A DNA stretch of 64,000 nucleotides from Theocolax elegans (taxonomy: Eukaryota > Arthropoda > Insecta > Hymenoptera > Cerocephalidae), in the NCBI GenBank assembly GCA_026168455.1, contig CM047428.1, positions 5,062,443 through 5,126,442 of the forward strand, written 5' to 3'. The position numbers and the translations under genes were made by a program. Below, in pieces: positions 35,396-48,046 of the stretch. A model generated the notes under the pieces. It ran no database searches. It was not told where the DNA came from and was given only the letters and a program-made list of their open reading frames with translations. Each line of letters begins with the position of its first letter. Positions within the stretch are counted from its first letter, which is position 1.

Positions 35396-37970
35396 TATTT
35401 AAAAAGTTTTATCATTGCTTCTAAAAATACATAAAAAATAATATATAATGTATATATAAACAAAATGTAATATTCTTATGTCCGAAGGTTTCTTTTTAAT
35501 TAAAAAAGTTATACAGCTCTAATACATATAAAATTGTGTGTCTTAATTTAAACGATAATTTCTCTCCTAACCTTTTTGAGAATTTAATAGAAAATGTCTC
35601 GTGAAAAAAGTTCGAAAAACTGTAGGCAAAGACTCAGTTAAATCTTTATAAGATGAAACGATCATCGTCAATTGAATATGCTATGAAATTAAAAATCTAT
35701 AAATGTATATAAAAAAATTAAAATACATTTTCTTTGTTGTATAAGTATATGTACATATACGGATTTACAAGTTGGTTGTAATTTGTTTTCTTTGTTTTGT
35801 AAATATGCATTAAAACTATTAAAGACTTTAACTGCATCCGTCAAAAACGTATATTGACACACTTTTTGAAAATCACAAAAAGAAATAACCGTAACTCCTT
35901 CATCTGATGGTTTTGTGATATATGTAGCTTGCCATTCGAAGCCCCTACTTATTTTTAAATGGAATCGTAAGATATTTACGTTAGGTATCGAAAAGACAAG
36001 AGTAAAGCGAGCCTAACTATGGGCTAGCCACGTATTGTCCCGGTTGACGCCTCCTTGTGACCATATGTGGGCCTTATGACCTCACTGGGCTAGCCATTAC
36101 TATTTTCCGATCGGGATGGATTGGAAGTGCCGAAAAAGAGCACAAACAGAAATATTTCAATAACTAAAAAATTAGGAAACTACGGTTTAATCAGGTCTGT
36201 TGAGCCCGAATCCTATTAATTTACTTTAATACGTTATTACTATTAAAACTTTAGTTTAATACGCAAATTTTTATTATAAGCGAAGTGAAATTTCGAGTTA
36301 CGATCCAGAAGAGACTAACCGGATTTGGTTATTAAATCGAAATCATGTTCGGATATAAGATCTATTTATTCAAAATACGTTTTTTAATAGGAAGTATAAA
36401 TGAGTCCTTATATAAAAAGTGATTGCCGGATGTTGTGAAACCAAGTGAAACGGCTATGTGATTGGTTTACGTTTTGCGCATACGTCTAAAACATTGTACG
36501 TTAGATTTGGCAGCGCGGGGAAAACGTAATGTTTGAATTTTCTGACAAAATCGGAGTATAATAAATCATGAATAAACATATTAATAAATATTGTAGTTTT
36601 AAGTAAATGAGACAGCGTAATATTTGAAATAATGACTGTTAAAAAACGCAAGAGCGCGCGGAGCGTGCAGGATTAATTCTAGTAAAGGATATATATTTAG
36701 TATACATAACGAAAATTGTTTCATTAATATAAAAAAATTTGAAAAGTAATTTATAATCAAGTTCTGATTAACATTCAACATTTTTTATTAAAATACGAAA
36801 AAGAAAATAATGTTGAAATATATAAGTGAAAATCCGAAAGAGAATTTCGATATCTGGTCCTGATCCGGTCCGTATATTTATTTCCATCACGTTGAAATGC
36901 ACACATACAAATATTCATCAAACATATCAAACAAATCAAAATATTCATCAGACAAAAGTTCACTCCGTCGACAAAGTGATCGCTTAAAACGTAACAATAT
37001 ATTATTTAAGCTCAACTAACTTGGTGTTTTACGTCTATATTTCATGTAAGGTAAGTGTATGGTAAAAATATTAAAAATTTTAAATTAAAAAATAAGTTTT
37101 GTCTCTTCCTAAATGGCATTTATTTTAAGAAATATCCACATATATATTTACAAAAATGTGGATACATATCTATGTGGATTAAAATACATAATTGGAAAAT
37201 TCGAATGTAAATTTTCCGAAGCTGTTAACGGGTTATCAATTTGCAAATTAATTTTTCAATCCGTCGAAAAATTGTTCACTCATTTTTTTCCAGTATACGT
37301 TGAAAATTTAATTTACGACGACGCCCGTATATGGAGAACACATACATATGCGAAATAAACGCGCGAAATTTATGAGCCGCTTAATGATATACAAAATTGT
37401 AAATCGAACATTAGGACAATACATAATTTTTCTTTTTTTCTGGATTTTATATTTTACTTTTTTATATACGTTTCGTTGGGTGTCCTGTATACGCGTCGTT
37501 GGGAAAATTTTATTTATGTATACGTATATTTTTTCTATTTTTTTAACCGGACGATATAATTTTAATGGAACGCGGTGGTTTAGAAAAAAATCTTGAAATA
37601 GAATAAAATTGTGAGAAGCATCGATTATTACTTAACGTACTGTTATTGGTTTCTTACAGTATGTTCGTATAAAAAGAAAAAAAGTTATCGATGAATTTTA
37701 AAAACGGGTAAAAAATGTACGTTTTATAGTTAGTTAAAAATGTTTGCCAACATATTTATAAGTTTTCATTTGTAAATGTTCTTTCAATTGAAGATATCGA
37801 AATTAATAAAAAAAATTAAAAGACGCCGAAACCATTTACAAATTCAAATTTCCCGCGCACTTAAAATTTTGAAATATTTAATTATAATATACATGCATAT
37901 ACACAAGTTTTCGAGAAAACAAGAAAAGCAAAAATATGTCTTGTCAATCTATTTCTTGTCAAAGCTATAC
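35396..37970. other. AT-rich noncoding DNA with a second tail-like fragment
   Basis: No gene is supported. 36005-36145 is GC-richer: GGGCTAGCCACG at 36032 and ACTGGGCTAGCCATT at 36085 repeat, and the stretch ends in the GGAAGTGCC tail word, so it is probably a decayed retroelement. Satellite cores lie near 36190 (AATCAGGTCTG) and 36857 (TGGTCCTGATCCGGTCCG). Frames at 37113-37358 and 37348-37596 overlap by 11 bases and have no recognised domain. Confidence 0.4.
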
Positions 37971-38036
37971 GTTGATTAGCACCAACATGGAGGCATCAAA
38001 AGAGCGACGATAAGAAATTTAAATAAAATAATATAA
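37971..38036 (+). mobile_element. SINE 3' tail fragment
   Basis: GTTGATTAGCACCAACATGG...AAAAGAGCGACGATAAG plus an A/T-rich tail match the last 60 bp of the tRNA-headed SINEs. The copy is 5'-truncated. Confidence 0.65.
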
Positions 38037-38306
38037 AATAATTAATTGTGTAATATGTGAATAAATTGTGAAATAAATTATGAGTAATACAAAATACAAA
38101 AAAAAAAAATAAGAAATAAGGTAAAGTAACCAGTATCGAGAAACGTACGGAAAGTTACACTACTTTCAAAATTAGAACCAAAATGTTTAAAAACTTGGTA
38201 ATCTAATCGTCAATTAATTGTCTACATTATTGAATTTTTATTAAAAACAGTGGTTTATCATTTTTAAAAATGTAATTAAAAAAGGACTAAGAGAAAATCG
38301 CAGTAG
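38037..38306. other. AT-rich noncoding DNA
   Basis: Nothing recognisable apart from A-rich runs. Confidence 0.4.
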
Positions 38307-38380
38307 TGTGGCATGATTCGAACGCAGTACCGGGATAATTGTTTCAAATGTATCCCACTACTGCATTACGGAAAGTGTAA
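38307..38380 (-). mobile_element. Candidate tRNA-like sequence (second SINE family or tRNA relic)
   Basis: On the minus strand TAATGCAGTAGTGGGATAC (38350-38368) resembles an A box. GCGTTCGAATC (38315-38325) resembles a B box about 40 bp downstream, with CCACACTACTG after it. Spacing suits a tRNA promoter, but stem pairing is poor and it differs from the SINE at 7859. It may be a separate tRNA-derived element; a chance match is possible. Confidence 0.35.
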
Positions 38381-38672
38381 GGTAATAGTAGCGGGATACC
38401 ATTTAATATAAAAATCGTCTTAACGTCGAATAAATTTTATTGCAGTTTATGCTAAATATACAAATTAAACGAATACTTTTTTATAGTAATTCGTTAGTTT
38501 ATTTAGTAAACAATATGAAATAAATAAATAAAAATTTTTTTGTTTCTTTTTTCATTAAAATTCATTCAAAACTATATTTTATTTACCGATTTCAGTATTG
38601 AATTCATCGTGTCTCACTACTATTGCCAATTTTTTTTTCGCTTGTCGCGATACTGAGTACTTCAACTTCATG
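38381..38672. other. AT-rich noncoding DNA
   Basis: I see nothing supportable here. Confidence 0.4.
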
Positions 38673-38673
38673 A

Positions 38674-38703
<30 letters not shown>
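38673..38703. repeat. (AAT)n microsatellite
   Basis: About ten AAT/ATA triplets, followed by an A-rich stretch. Confidence 0.9.
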
Positions 38704-38708
<5 letters not shown>

Positions 38709-38799
38709 TAAAGATAATAATGAAAAAAAAATGATAATAAAAAATAATATAAATATAATTAACATTTTTGTCTTAATAATTCTAAATCATGTACCTATA

Positions 38800-39560
38800 T
38801 GGTGCATACCAATGATCGCTAAACAATGAGTACGTGTAATCGCGCGCGTGCTCCGTCCGTAAAAAATCTTCCCTAACTTCATCATCGAAACCGCCCCCTT
38901 GCATAAGCTCGATCAAACACACATGAATAAAAGTTACATTCGGAGAAGAGATTCTCGATAACTCTGTTAGGTATACAAGTACACTCGACAAGTACGAAAA
39001 GTATACACACACACATGTACCCTCGCCCCACATCAGATAGGCATACGCACACGCATAGATAGAGCGTATTACACGGAGGTGGTTATCGACAAAAAGAGTG
39101 GGGTTCGTGTACCATACAGAGAAGGTTTATAAGAGTATGTAGTGTAGAGGATCCGCGGACGCACGATAATTCCGTGTTTAAACCGCGATGAGAGAGAAGG
39201 GCCGATGGATAGATAAGCTCGTCTATATGTGCGGTAGATCGCCACTTAAAATTTAAAAGCATCCGCGCTCTCGCATGCGGGACTCCATCTGTACACCCCA
39301 TCCCCATCTCCCTCTCTCTCTCTGTATATATATATATATTGGCGTGCATGTAAAACCTGAGGGGGGGGGGGTGGTGATTACCTGTGTGTACACGTGTGTG
39401 TGGGTGTGGGTGTGTGAGAGTATATAAATCGCGATTCACCAACGATCCGTAAATTTTCGGGATGTGTATGGGTGTGGTAGATAGTGCCGGACCGCACGAA
39501 ATTGTTAGCAGGACGACATCGCCCGATTCTTGATCGAAGATTCGGATTATTCACTATACC
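38800..39560. other. Large GC-richer island, possible regulatory region or exon
   Basis: About 760 bp of mixed-composition, largely unique sequence in an AT-rich setting. It holds CGCGCGCGTGCTCCGTCCG, GATCCGCGGACGCACG and GCATCCGCGCTCTCGCATGC. It also contains (CT)n/(TA)n at 39311-39339 and an 11-base G run at 39361-39371. Frames on the minus strand (83 and 119 codons) have no recognised domain. A promoter, enhancer cluster or noncoding exon is possible; nothing in the sequence settles it. Confidence 0.3.
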
Positions 39561-39599
39561 ATTACCCTGAATCTTTAACGGTCACGCGTTCTTGACTAT

Positions 39600-40067
39600 T
39601 ATTATTTAGATCATTTTTCTTCCTCTTCTTGATCTTCTTCTCCCTCTTGTTTTGGATGTGCTTGATTTTTGTTTTATGTGCATCATATTTTAATATGGTG
39701 ACTTACCGTGATATTCGCCGTATTTGTACTTGATCTGCAACTGGAATATTTTATACACAAAACTTTATATAGTATTTATATTTTAATTATGAATTTTAAA
39801 TTTTTGTACTGTACAAATAAACTTATATATGTCTGTTTATCTATCTTCTTTTTCAACTTACTTTTCTTCCACTTCTTCTTCATCTTTTCCTGCTTCATCC
39901 ACTTTTTTTTCTTCATCTTCTTCTTGCTCTTTTTATTATTCTTCTTACATTCACTCCTTTTTCTTTATTTTCTTCTTGCTGTCCCACATTTTCCTCTTCT
40001 TCAACTACTTGTTTTTCTATCTTCTTTTTTGTCTTTCTATCTTCTTTTTCCTGCTTTTCACTTTCCT

Positions 40068-40100
<33 letters not shown>
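39600..40100. repeat. TTC/TCT-rich polypyrimidine tract
   Basis: Degenerate TTC repeats throughout, perfect at 40066-40097. The 149- and 99-codon plus-strand frames crossing it are Phe/Leu/Ser homopolymer-like and are products of the tract, not genes. Confidence 0.75.
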
Positions 40101-40720
40101 GATTTTTCCTTGTCTATTATGGAAATAAAGATATGGAATGAAATACCTTCGGAATGAATATCGGAGGGATAGAAAAATTGACAAGTTTTAAGCATGATTA
40201 CATGAAATAACTTTCTAGAAAATGATTTTGGAGAGTTTAGGGAATTTTAGAGATGTTTAGAGATTTTATTATATACGTATACGTAAACACTTCCGACGGC
40301 CGAGAATACGACGTCCTCGTCGTGTTTATTGTCATTATACCTCCAGATTATTTTTATTCATCATTTACTCTACTTTATCGACGCGTCTCTCGGATCCGCT
40401 GCGTGGAACTTCTGACTTCACGGGGACGAAACGCTTTATTTATTTATTTTCGAGGCTCGTTCGCTCGGTACACTTAATTATTTTTTCTTCATTAATTAGA
40501 TCACGGAGGATAATGTACGAATTTTATTTTTTTACGTGGGTCGTTCACTCTTACGCGAAAAGCGTTTAATAAATAATTAAAATTTGTTTATCATTAAAAC
40601 GCTATAGTGTGACATAATTTTCAGTCAATAACTTGAACAGATACTGATAAATTTATAATTATATAAAAATGTGAATATTACATTTAATTCAAAATGTAAC
40701 TTAATGCTAGTTCTTATTTA
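40101..40720. other. Noncoding DNA with a small GC-richer island
   Basis: About 40285-40470 is GC-richer (ACTTCCGACGGCCGAGAATA; TCTCTCGGATCCGCTGCG) and carries a 74-codon frame without recognised domain. The remainder is AT-rich. Confidence 0.35.
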
Positions 40721-40725
40721 ATATA

Positions 40726-41642
40726 GGGGAAGCCCGGGCAAGACGGACCCCTTAAGGAAAAACGAATAAAAAATGGACTAAACAACAAAATATACGATCA
40801 ATAAAATTTTTTTCGTGAAGTAGGAATCAGAACAAAGAAGTACGTGCAAGTATATCGATATATTATAACTTAAGCATATAATAAAAAATTGTTGAAAAAA
40901 TTGTGAAATTTCGAGGCATTCAAAAATGCCCGGGTAAAACGGACACCCTCAGGTAAAATCAATAAAAATTGGTTAAATAAGGAATTTTGAACATATTTAT
41001 ATTTTTAAAAATCATTTACTAACAAAAATAGATTAATATATAAATTACTTTTATAGAAACATTAACAGTAAAAAAAAGAACATTTTTTTTTAAAAATAGT
41101 ACATTAATCGTCGCATTCTTCGCAAAAATAACTATCATATCCTTTGTATGGTGAACAATTTTCATGAGCCCACTTTTTACACTGATTGCATTGAAGCCAA
41201 TCTTCAGTGGGAGGCTCTACATATTTCTCATAACAAATGGCCATATGACCGTCTTGCCCGGACCATCTTGCCCGGAATGGATATAATGACTTTTTTTTTT
41301 AAAATTAGTAAAAAACAAAATTAATATGGGCTCTAACCTGTGTCTTTTTTTAAAACTAGTTAAATACAATAGCCTGACACTATTTATTTATTAATTTAAT
41401 AATTTGTGTGAAAAATAAGTTTACTTTCTTACCTTGATAACATCGTAAGGATTCAGACGAAAATCAATATTTATGATTTTCGACGATGTTACCATCGAGA
41501 CCGGCTAGGACGTACTGAAATTTAAATACTAGTAACATAAACAATATACTTGAATTTTTTCGGAATTTTCCGAACAGCCATATTAGAAATAGAAGGGGGG
41601 TGACCGTCTTGCCCAGTATGACCGTCTTGCCCGGGCTTCCCC
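40726..41642. mobile_element. Pogo-type DNA transposon remnant, 917 bp, with terminal inverted repeats
   Basis: The ends are perfect inverted repeats of at least 20 bp starting GGGGAAGCCCGGGCAAGACG. TA lies outside each end (40724-40725 and 41643-41644). The GGCAAGACGG word recurs near the right end (two copies in tandem) and inside (41247-41275), with a weaker GGGTAAAACGG at 40936; these may be transposase binding sites. A short piece of transposase remains on the minus strand (41104-41244). The element is internally deleted and cannot move by itself. Confidence 0.85.
41104..41244 (-). pseudogene. C-terminal zinc-finger fragment of a pogo-type transposase
   Basis: A 46-codon frame ends at a stop at 41104-41106. 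It reads EDWLQCNQCKKWAHENC and then YFCEECDD. Cysteines at residues 4, 19, 22, 30, 41 and 44, His27 and Trp16/Trp25 form a PHD/RING-like zinc-binding pattern of the kind found at the C-terminus of many insect pogo/Tigger transposases (family knowledge). The Cys expected three residues before Cys4 is missing, because the frame runs into a GGCAAGACGG repeat just upstream. That point looks like the deletion junction that removed the DNA-binding and DDE domains. The ATG at 41242-41244 is accidental. Confidence 0.75.
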
Positions 41643-41644
41643 TA

Positions 41645-42200
41645 CATGAATTTGAATTTTGAATGGAAATCTAAATAATACTCACCGGATCAGGTCTATT
41701 AATTTGAAACACTTTAAATAAGTAAATGATTCAATAATACCTCTAATTAATCATTTTTCAGACTATTATAAATAAGGGCCTGAACCGACCCGTATTACTA
41801 CATTTTTGTACAAAGAGTAAATGTGCTTGTCGTTTTCCGATAAAAAAAGAAAATGAAAGTTACCGTGACACTACGATAAACCTCTAGGACATCGATCAGT
41901 ACTATTAACACTTGTATCAGTAATCTAAAAATGAAGGTGTATATATATATATATATGTCAAAGTTTCCTTACAGATATTACAAATTTTCTCGAACGGGTG
42001 ATTTACCCAAAACGTACCTTGGTGTCACGGTGATCTTTATAAAAAAAAATTCTCCATGCTCGAATACTCTATATAAATAAACACAAAATTAAATTTACCG
42101 GAAGAACTTAATTCAAATCTCGTCAGATTCACTAAAATTATTAAATCAGGACCTGACGACGATTATCCGGTACCGGATCCGGACTGCGTTATACATATAT
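41645..42200. repeat. GATC-cored satellite traces
   Basis: CACCGGATCAGGTCTATTAA (41684), GGGCCTGAACCGACCCGTAT (41771) and AATCAGGACCTGACGACGAT (42144) followed by GGTACCGGATCCGGAC are variants of the satellite core. The remainder is AT-rich, with (TA)n at about 41941-41956. Confidence 0.4.
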
Positions 42201-45200
42201 CGCTATTTATATCCGTATATCGCACTGTGTCATCGTACATTACGATCACTATAAACAATCACACCGATTATTTTTCAAGATTAACCATCGATATATACAT
42301 CAACGATAAAACAATTCCAATTAAAAAAATTTTCCTCCGTAATGCGCCCGTGGCGCGTCAAGATATGAAAAATAGAGAAAACGAGTAAGCATGTAAGAGA
42401 AGTGAAAATTAAAAGGGGAATGTATATAAGAAAAGGAAAAGGAAAAAGAAGAAAGAGAAAGAAATTTATACTTTATCACTACTCTGAAGTATATCTAGCC
42501 TCACGGTAAATATGAATGGTTTTAATATTCAGTAAGCACGAAAGCGCCACTTTTTTTTTTATAAAAAAAACACACAGTTCATGCATATCCAAGACGTGAC
42601 TGGAAATTATTACAAAGCCTTGTTACACAACGTTCGAGAATAAAGGTATACACACTTTGGGAATTAAAGAAAGAGAAAGAGAAACGAATTTAAACCTCAT
42701 TTCATTTACGATTTTGTAAACAAAGATGCGCTCTCTTTCTCTCTCATCTTTTTATATAAATTAAATTACGAAAATAAAAATTTTATTATTCACAATGATT
42801 GCGTAATTTGTGAACGTATATATCTTGGTATGTATAATTGGAAAAAGGAAAGAAAGGGAAAACGAGATTTTTATTATTTTTTCATTGAAACGATCTTCAC
42901 GTATCGAAGCGCGTTATTATTGAAGTTCATTCGTTTATACAATACAAATCGGTGAGGTTTTTCTCACTTTTCAAATTATATATACACTTATCGTCGACAT
43001 TGTGCTACGGACGGTGGATTTAAAAAATTCATTTCTCGTGTTTTTCTTTTTTTTTTAATTTTATGATAATAATATTTATACGCGAAAGTAATACGCTTCC
43101 TTCGAGGAGATTTTGCGCGTCAAAAATTTGAAATTCAAATCTCCCGCGATGCAGATTTTGAATTTTCAGGTGGGGTTAGATTACAAATGAAAAATATATC
43201 GATTTTTGTTTAGTGTACTAATTTTCGGGTACAAACGTAATCTGTCGCTTTTCTTAAATTTAATTTAATTATACATACAGTTACTTATTAGATTAAAAGT
43301 ATTTGAATATTCCAACCTATAAAATTAAATAATAAATTAATCTTTAAAGAAATATTAATAACAAATTATATATAAATAAATTAAGTTCATAGTTTTTAAA
43401 TTATTTGACGAATAAATTTAATAATTATTCTAATATGTATAAAAAAGCCCAACCTATACATTTAACGAATGCTGCTGAATTAGAATGGAGAATCGCGAGG
43501 GCCATGACCATAACGTTAAAAATAAATAAAATAGGGTTTAAAGAATTCTCGAATTTGTAAATTTAAAACAAATATTTTAATTTATCAAAAATTATAATTG
43601 TTTTAAAAAATGAGTGCTTATAAATAATTAAGTTTAATTTTCTACTTTACGAAATTTGTTTTTCAAGTGACAGGTTAAAATCCATTAGATTAATGTAATT
43701 CAAAAATATAAAACAAATCTATATAATTTACGAATCGAATATATATTATAACCTATAAAGCAGTCTAACCAATAAATGTAACAAATACTATAACTTATTT
43801 AACCTAATAATTTAACGAACATTTTTAACCTATAATATTACCTAACCTATAAATAAATAAACAAATATGAAGCTTAATAAATCAAATTTTGAAACATATG
43901 ATAGAAGTTAAATCAATACGCCGAACAATCTGCTCCGTATTATTTATAACTATTATACAATATAACCTATAAATTAAATGAATAAACTTTCTTTTGACAA
44001 AAATCAATATATTTTTTTATATTCAATAACAATCCAAAAATTTCAATTGGGTATGACGTTCTCGCAATGAGGTTATTATACGTCACTTTCTCCCCCCTTC
44101 CCCTATATCCTGACGTATTTGTGTGGTTGTAATAGCTGCGTTAACCATGACTGAAATACAGTGCATTAAGCGGTTAAATGACGTATACGTGCGGGCGTTA
44201 CGGTTATAGTTACTTATACATCATAGGTCTCTAATGTGAACGTCTGAGAACTTACAGGTTATGTATATGCAATTTGAAAATTTTATTGTATGTATACGAC
44301 TAATTGTCATTCTACTATTTTCATTGTATTTTACGCATGTTACCATCGGAGTGACTGACCGACCGAGAAGTACTGTTCTTACAATAATCTAGATTACAAA
44401 TGTTTAGAATTTTAAGGTTACTTTTTTCATAAACAATGAAATTCATCTTTCTTAACACATTTTTATTCAACAATTATGTATCTTACATTAATTACTCTTA
44501 CAATCGAATTTGAAATTTTGTATTGCAGGATGTGCGAATTTATTTACGAACCAGAATTTTTACTAGATATAATTGATCCGCATTATAATTGTAAAATTGC
44601 AGGAATTTGCTTTTATCAACTTGCTATCTTTAAAATTATGTTTAAAGGTTTAATAAATTTCGGAAAAAATGTTTAAACCGTGAGTAATGAGAAATATTTT
44701 TTAAATTACAATAAAATAAATACCACTACATCCACTATGTCGGTAAAATACAAGTAATATCGATAACGTAAAAATATTATTCGAATAATTTATTAAAATA
44801 TACCAAAAAAAAAAAAATAATAACACGAAAAGTTTTACAGATTACAAACGGATACATTTGGAAGAGGCTCATAAAGAAACTATTTAATAGAAAACAATTA
44901 AAAAAAATTAATACTTCGTCTATGTGCTCTCATATTTCCTCGGTCGATAAACTACATAGTTTGTAACCTAAGCATCAAATTTAAATCATTATCTATAAAT
45001 CTATATAAAATTAAGAAATTTGAAGAAAGTTTATGGCTTAACTATTTAAAATGAAAAGAGGTAATTTTCTCGGTCGACAACAAAGAATGTCGTTAACCTA
45101 AAAAAATTACTTTTAAATTATTAAATTAAAAATCTAAAATAATTCTCCATAGTCATCTCGTTACGTAAAAAGAAAAAAGAAAAATAAAAAAAGTGACTAA

Positions 45201-45595
45201 TTTAAAGATTGGCAATGTTATTCTCATCCTTACATAACCTACATTAAGTTGAAAGGTATGTATAAAATTCCTTCAGAAGGAATTCCGTCAGATGCTCGAA
45301 TGGCAGGATTACAAACTCTCCGTAGGTTAGTCTTAAAAGACAAAGAGACAAATGCAGCTTAGACTTTAGTGTAGAGGCCATATATACAGGATTATTCTCA
45401 GGAGTGGTGAGTTTGTAGCCATTACACCTTCAAGTGCTTTTGACGGTCTCGTCGTAAAAATATAATTTGGCCATAAATTCTACAAGATAAAACTGATTTT
45501 TTAATGATTGACAAAATATTGATTATATCACTTATTTTTTATCCACATTGCGTTTGCCTCTAAATAGTTTATTATTCGGTTACGAACTTAAGAAA
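42201..45595. other. AT-rich noncoding DNA
   Basis: No gene is supported. Degenerate AACCTATAAAT words recur at 43310-44000. A loose GGTCGATAAAC/GGTCGACAAC pair lies near 44941 and 45072. A weak inverted pair (GATTACAAACTC at 45310, GAGTTTGTAGCC at 45408) is noted. 44050-44230 is a less AT-rich stretch. Confidence 0.4.
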
Positions 45596-45599
45596 AATA

Positions 45600-46800
45600 A
45601 ACGGTAATTTGTAAATGATCCAGTAACTGGTGCTCGAATACTAATAAACAATAAATCAATTATCAACAACGATAAACAATAATGTAATAACTTAAAAACT
45701 AATAACTGATTAACAACAATCAGATAAGGAGTATTCAATAATGATAACCAATTATCCAATAATCAATACAATAATCAATAATCCAATACCCCAATAATTT
45801 AGTAACTATTAACAATAATTGAACACTTAATAACTAAAAAAGATAACCTGTAACAGAAAAACTGAAAAAGATAATAATTGGATAACCAATAATAATAGCC
45901 AATATTACATAAGGATAATCAATAAGTTATAAATAACAGTTCAATAATCAATAATCAAATAATCATTAATCATTATTATCATTAGCCAAATATCAAATTA
46001 CTATTAAATAATTGAGAATAAATAATAAATCAATAACCAATGATAAATACGATCTGTTAATTTCTCCGAAAACAATAATTAAAAATACAAATTCTAATAA
46101 TAATAAACATTAATTAATTACCTACATACAATTATAAATAACCGATTATCCAGTGACAATAACCATTAAACCAATAATGCTATGTGATTGTTCAAGTACG
46201 CGATCACAGAAAAGAATAATTCAAAATCAATAATAATAATAACCAATTGTTAATTATCTATTCAAATCTAATATCCAATAACTCTAATTAATTTTTTAGT
46301 TACCCGAACAGAATGGCGAAAAATCTAATTACAATATCTAGTTATAGTAATCCATTATCAGATAACAGTAACTATAATTCCAATTACTCTATAATATCAA
46401 TAATTAATTCAATAACCAATAACATGACCAATTATCCATTTATCCAAACACGATAAAAAAATAGTTGAACCGATGGTTATAAGCAATTATCCTATTACCT
46501 AACAACAAATATTAATAATTCAATAACCAAAAACCTTAGCTTATTATTCAATTATCCACATTCATTATACAAATATCCGATAAACAATAAAAACAAACAA
46601 ATTTTCGAATAGTCCAATAACAATATAACTAAATATCGAATCATTTAACCAAAAATAATAACCAATAATCCAATAGTCCAAAAATAAGAACAATAATCCA
46701 ATAACACTAACTTGCAAAAACTTGAAAACAACTACAAAAACCAATAACAATAACCAAATATCTAATAACTTACTAACAATAACCAATAAACCAAATAATC
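45600..46800. repeat. Degenerate CCAATAA/AATAATCAATAA field, about 1.2 kb
   Basis: The stretch is dominated by AATAACCAATAA, AATCAATAATCCAATA and ATTATCCA words in one orientation, with almost no TTG. The strand bias (A and C on the plus strand) persists for over 1 kb. No fixed period is visible by eye. The 73-codon minus-strand frame at 46565-46786 is its translation. Confidence 0.6.
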
Positions 46801-47965
46801 AAAAATTAATTCACCCAATAAAATTCTCTACATAAAATTTATTCCATAAATTTCTTTTCATTTTTTATTTCTATACACATCTGCGACTGCCACTTTTATT
46901 ATACCTATAATTTGATTTTAATTGTTAAAAAAATTATATTGTACACGATATTATGTGAATGCCATAACGAACTAATCGTTTTCCTGTCCATTTACTCGTT
47001 TTATCAAAATAGTTTGCTTTCGGTTTTGGTAATATTATACACACGAAAAATCAAAAAATAAACATTCATATCACTCACCACCGATAATGGTAATAACGTT
47101 GACACAAGTTAACTGATAGGCTTTGTATTTTATTTTTTTCTAATTTTCATTAATACGTTCGTTAAGCTATACCACCTACATAAAATAATTCGAATAATCG
47201 GGTTTGATAAAACACGTTTAATAAATCAGTAACAACGAAAATTATATATGTAACACCGTAAAAGTAAGATAACGCGGTTAACGACGGTATTTCGCACATA
47301 GTTTATTACGTCGTACGAGTTTATAACGTCGTAGGGAATCGATTTTTCTCACGTCGTCTGCGAGCCAGCCTAAATTTATGATTTTTGACATTTAAAAACA
47401 TACTGCTTCCCCCCTCCCCTTTCACCATTAACCTTATATTACCATCTTTATTAAAACATTGAATTTTTATCGGCCGATTCGAAAAAATTATTTTGAAAAC
47501 TTATACTTTTTCTTTTTAATATATATATTTTCATAATGCATCGCGGATGTCGCAATAAATAACAAAGCGAACGAAAAATTTTTTGACACTCTTTTTTTTC
47601 TCTCTCCTTGGTTACACCATAATTCACTGGATCCAATGACTTAATTCTAGCCGTTCAAGATAATAAGAGTAATGCCCTCGTGATTATAGAGCCGCTTAAC
47701 GATATCGCTTTGTTGTCGTGGAGGTGGTTGCGACGTTGCTCCAGTGAATGTATAAAGGGTGCAATGCACCATTCAAAGTGCCCTAGGTGCGTTTTCCATA
47801 ATTTATGTCCATCCCCACACACTCGCATACACTGTAGAGAAACATTTTAAAATAAGATTTTTTTTCGTAAGGGGATTGTTACGTGGCTCGTTTTTAACGC
47901 TATGACTTTGGGAATAAAGATATGACAAAAAGTGGGTAGCTTAAAACGAGTAAAAAGGTCTTAAG
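46801..47965. other. Noncoding DNA with a GC-richer island
   Basis: No gene is supported. 47640-47830 is GC-richer and unique here (ATAGAGCCGCTTAACGATAT, GTCGTGGAGGTGGTTGCGAC). Confidence 0.35.
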
Positions 47966-48046
47966 GGGATGTCGGACTCAAATTACAGGAACCTGCACCT
48001 TTCAACTTGAACGTTGTATTTAAAATCTGTTGAATAAAAAATCTGA
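47966..48046 (+). repeat. Dispersed repeat fragment next to TTAA (copy 2)
   Basis: TTAAGGGGATGTCGGACTC then AAATTACAGGAACCTGCACC and TGTTGAATAAAAAATCTG. It is the best of three related copies (19966, 62279) and starts right after TTAA. Confidence 0.45.

Noticed and set aside
37113..37596. Two overlapping plus-strand frames of 81 and 82 codons, as one frameshifted gene
   Set aside because: No domain in either, composition like the AT-rich surroundings, and no homologous phrase recognised.
39708..40157. 149-codon open frame, the longest in the window
   Set aside because: It translates a TTC/TCT tract into Phe/Leu/Ser runs; there is no domain, and another frame of the same tract is also open.
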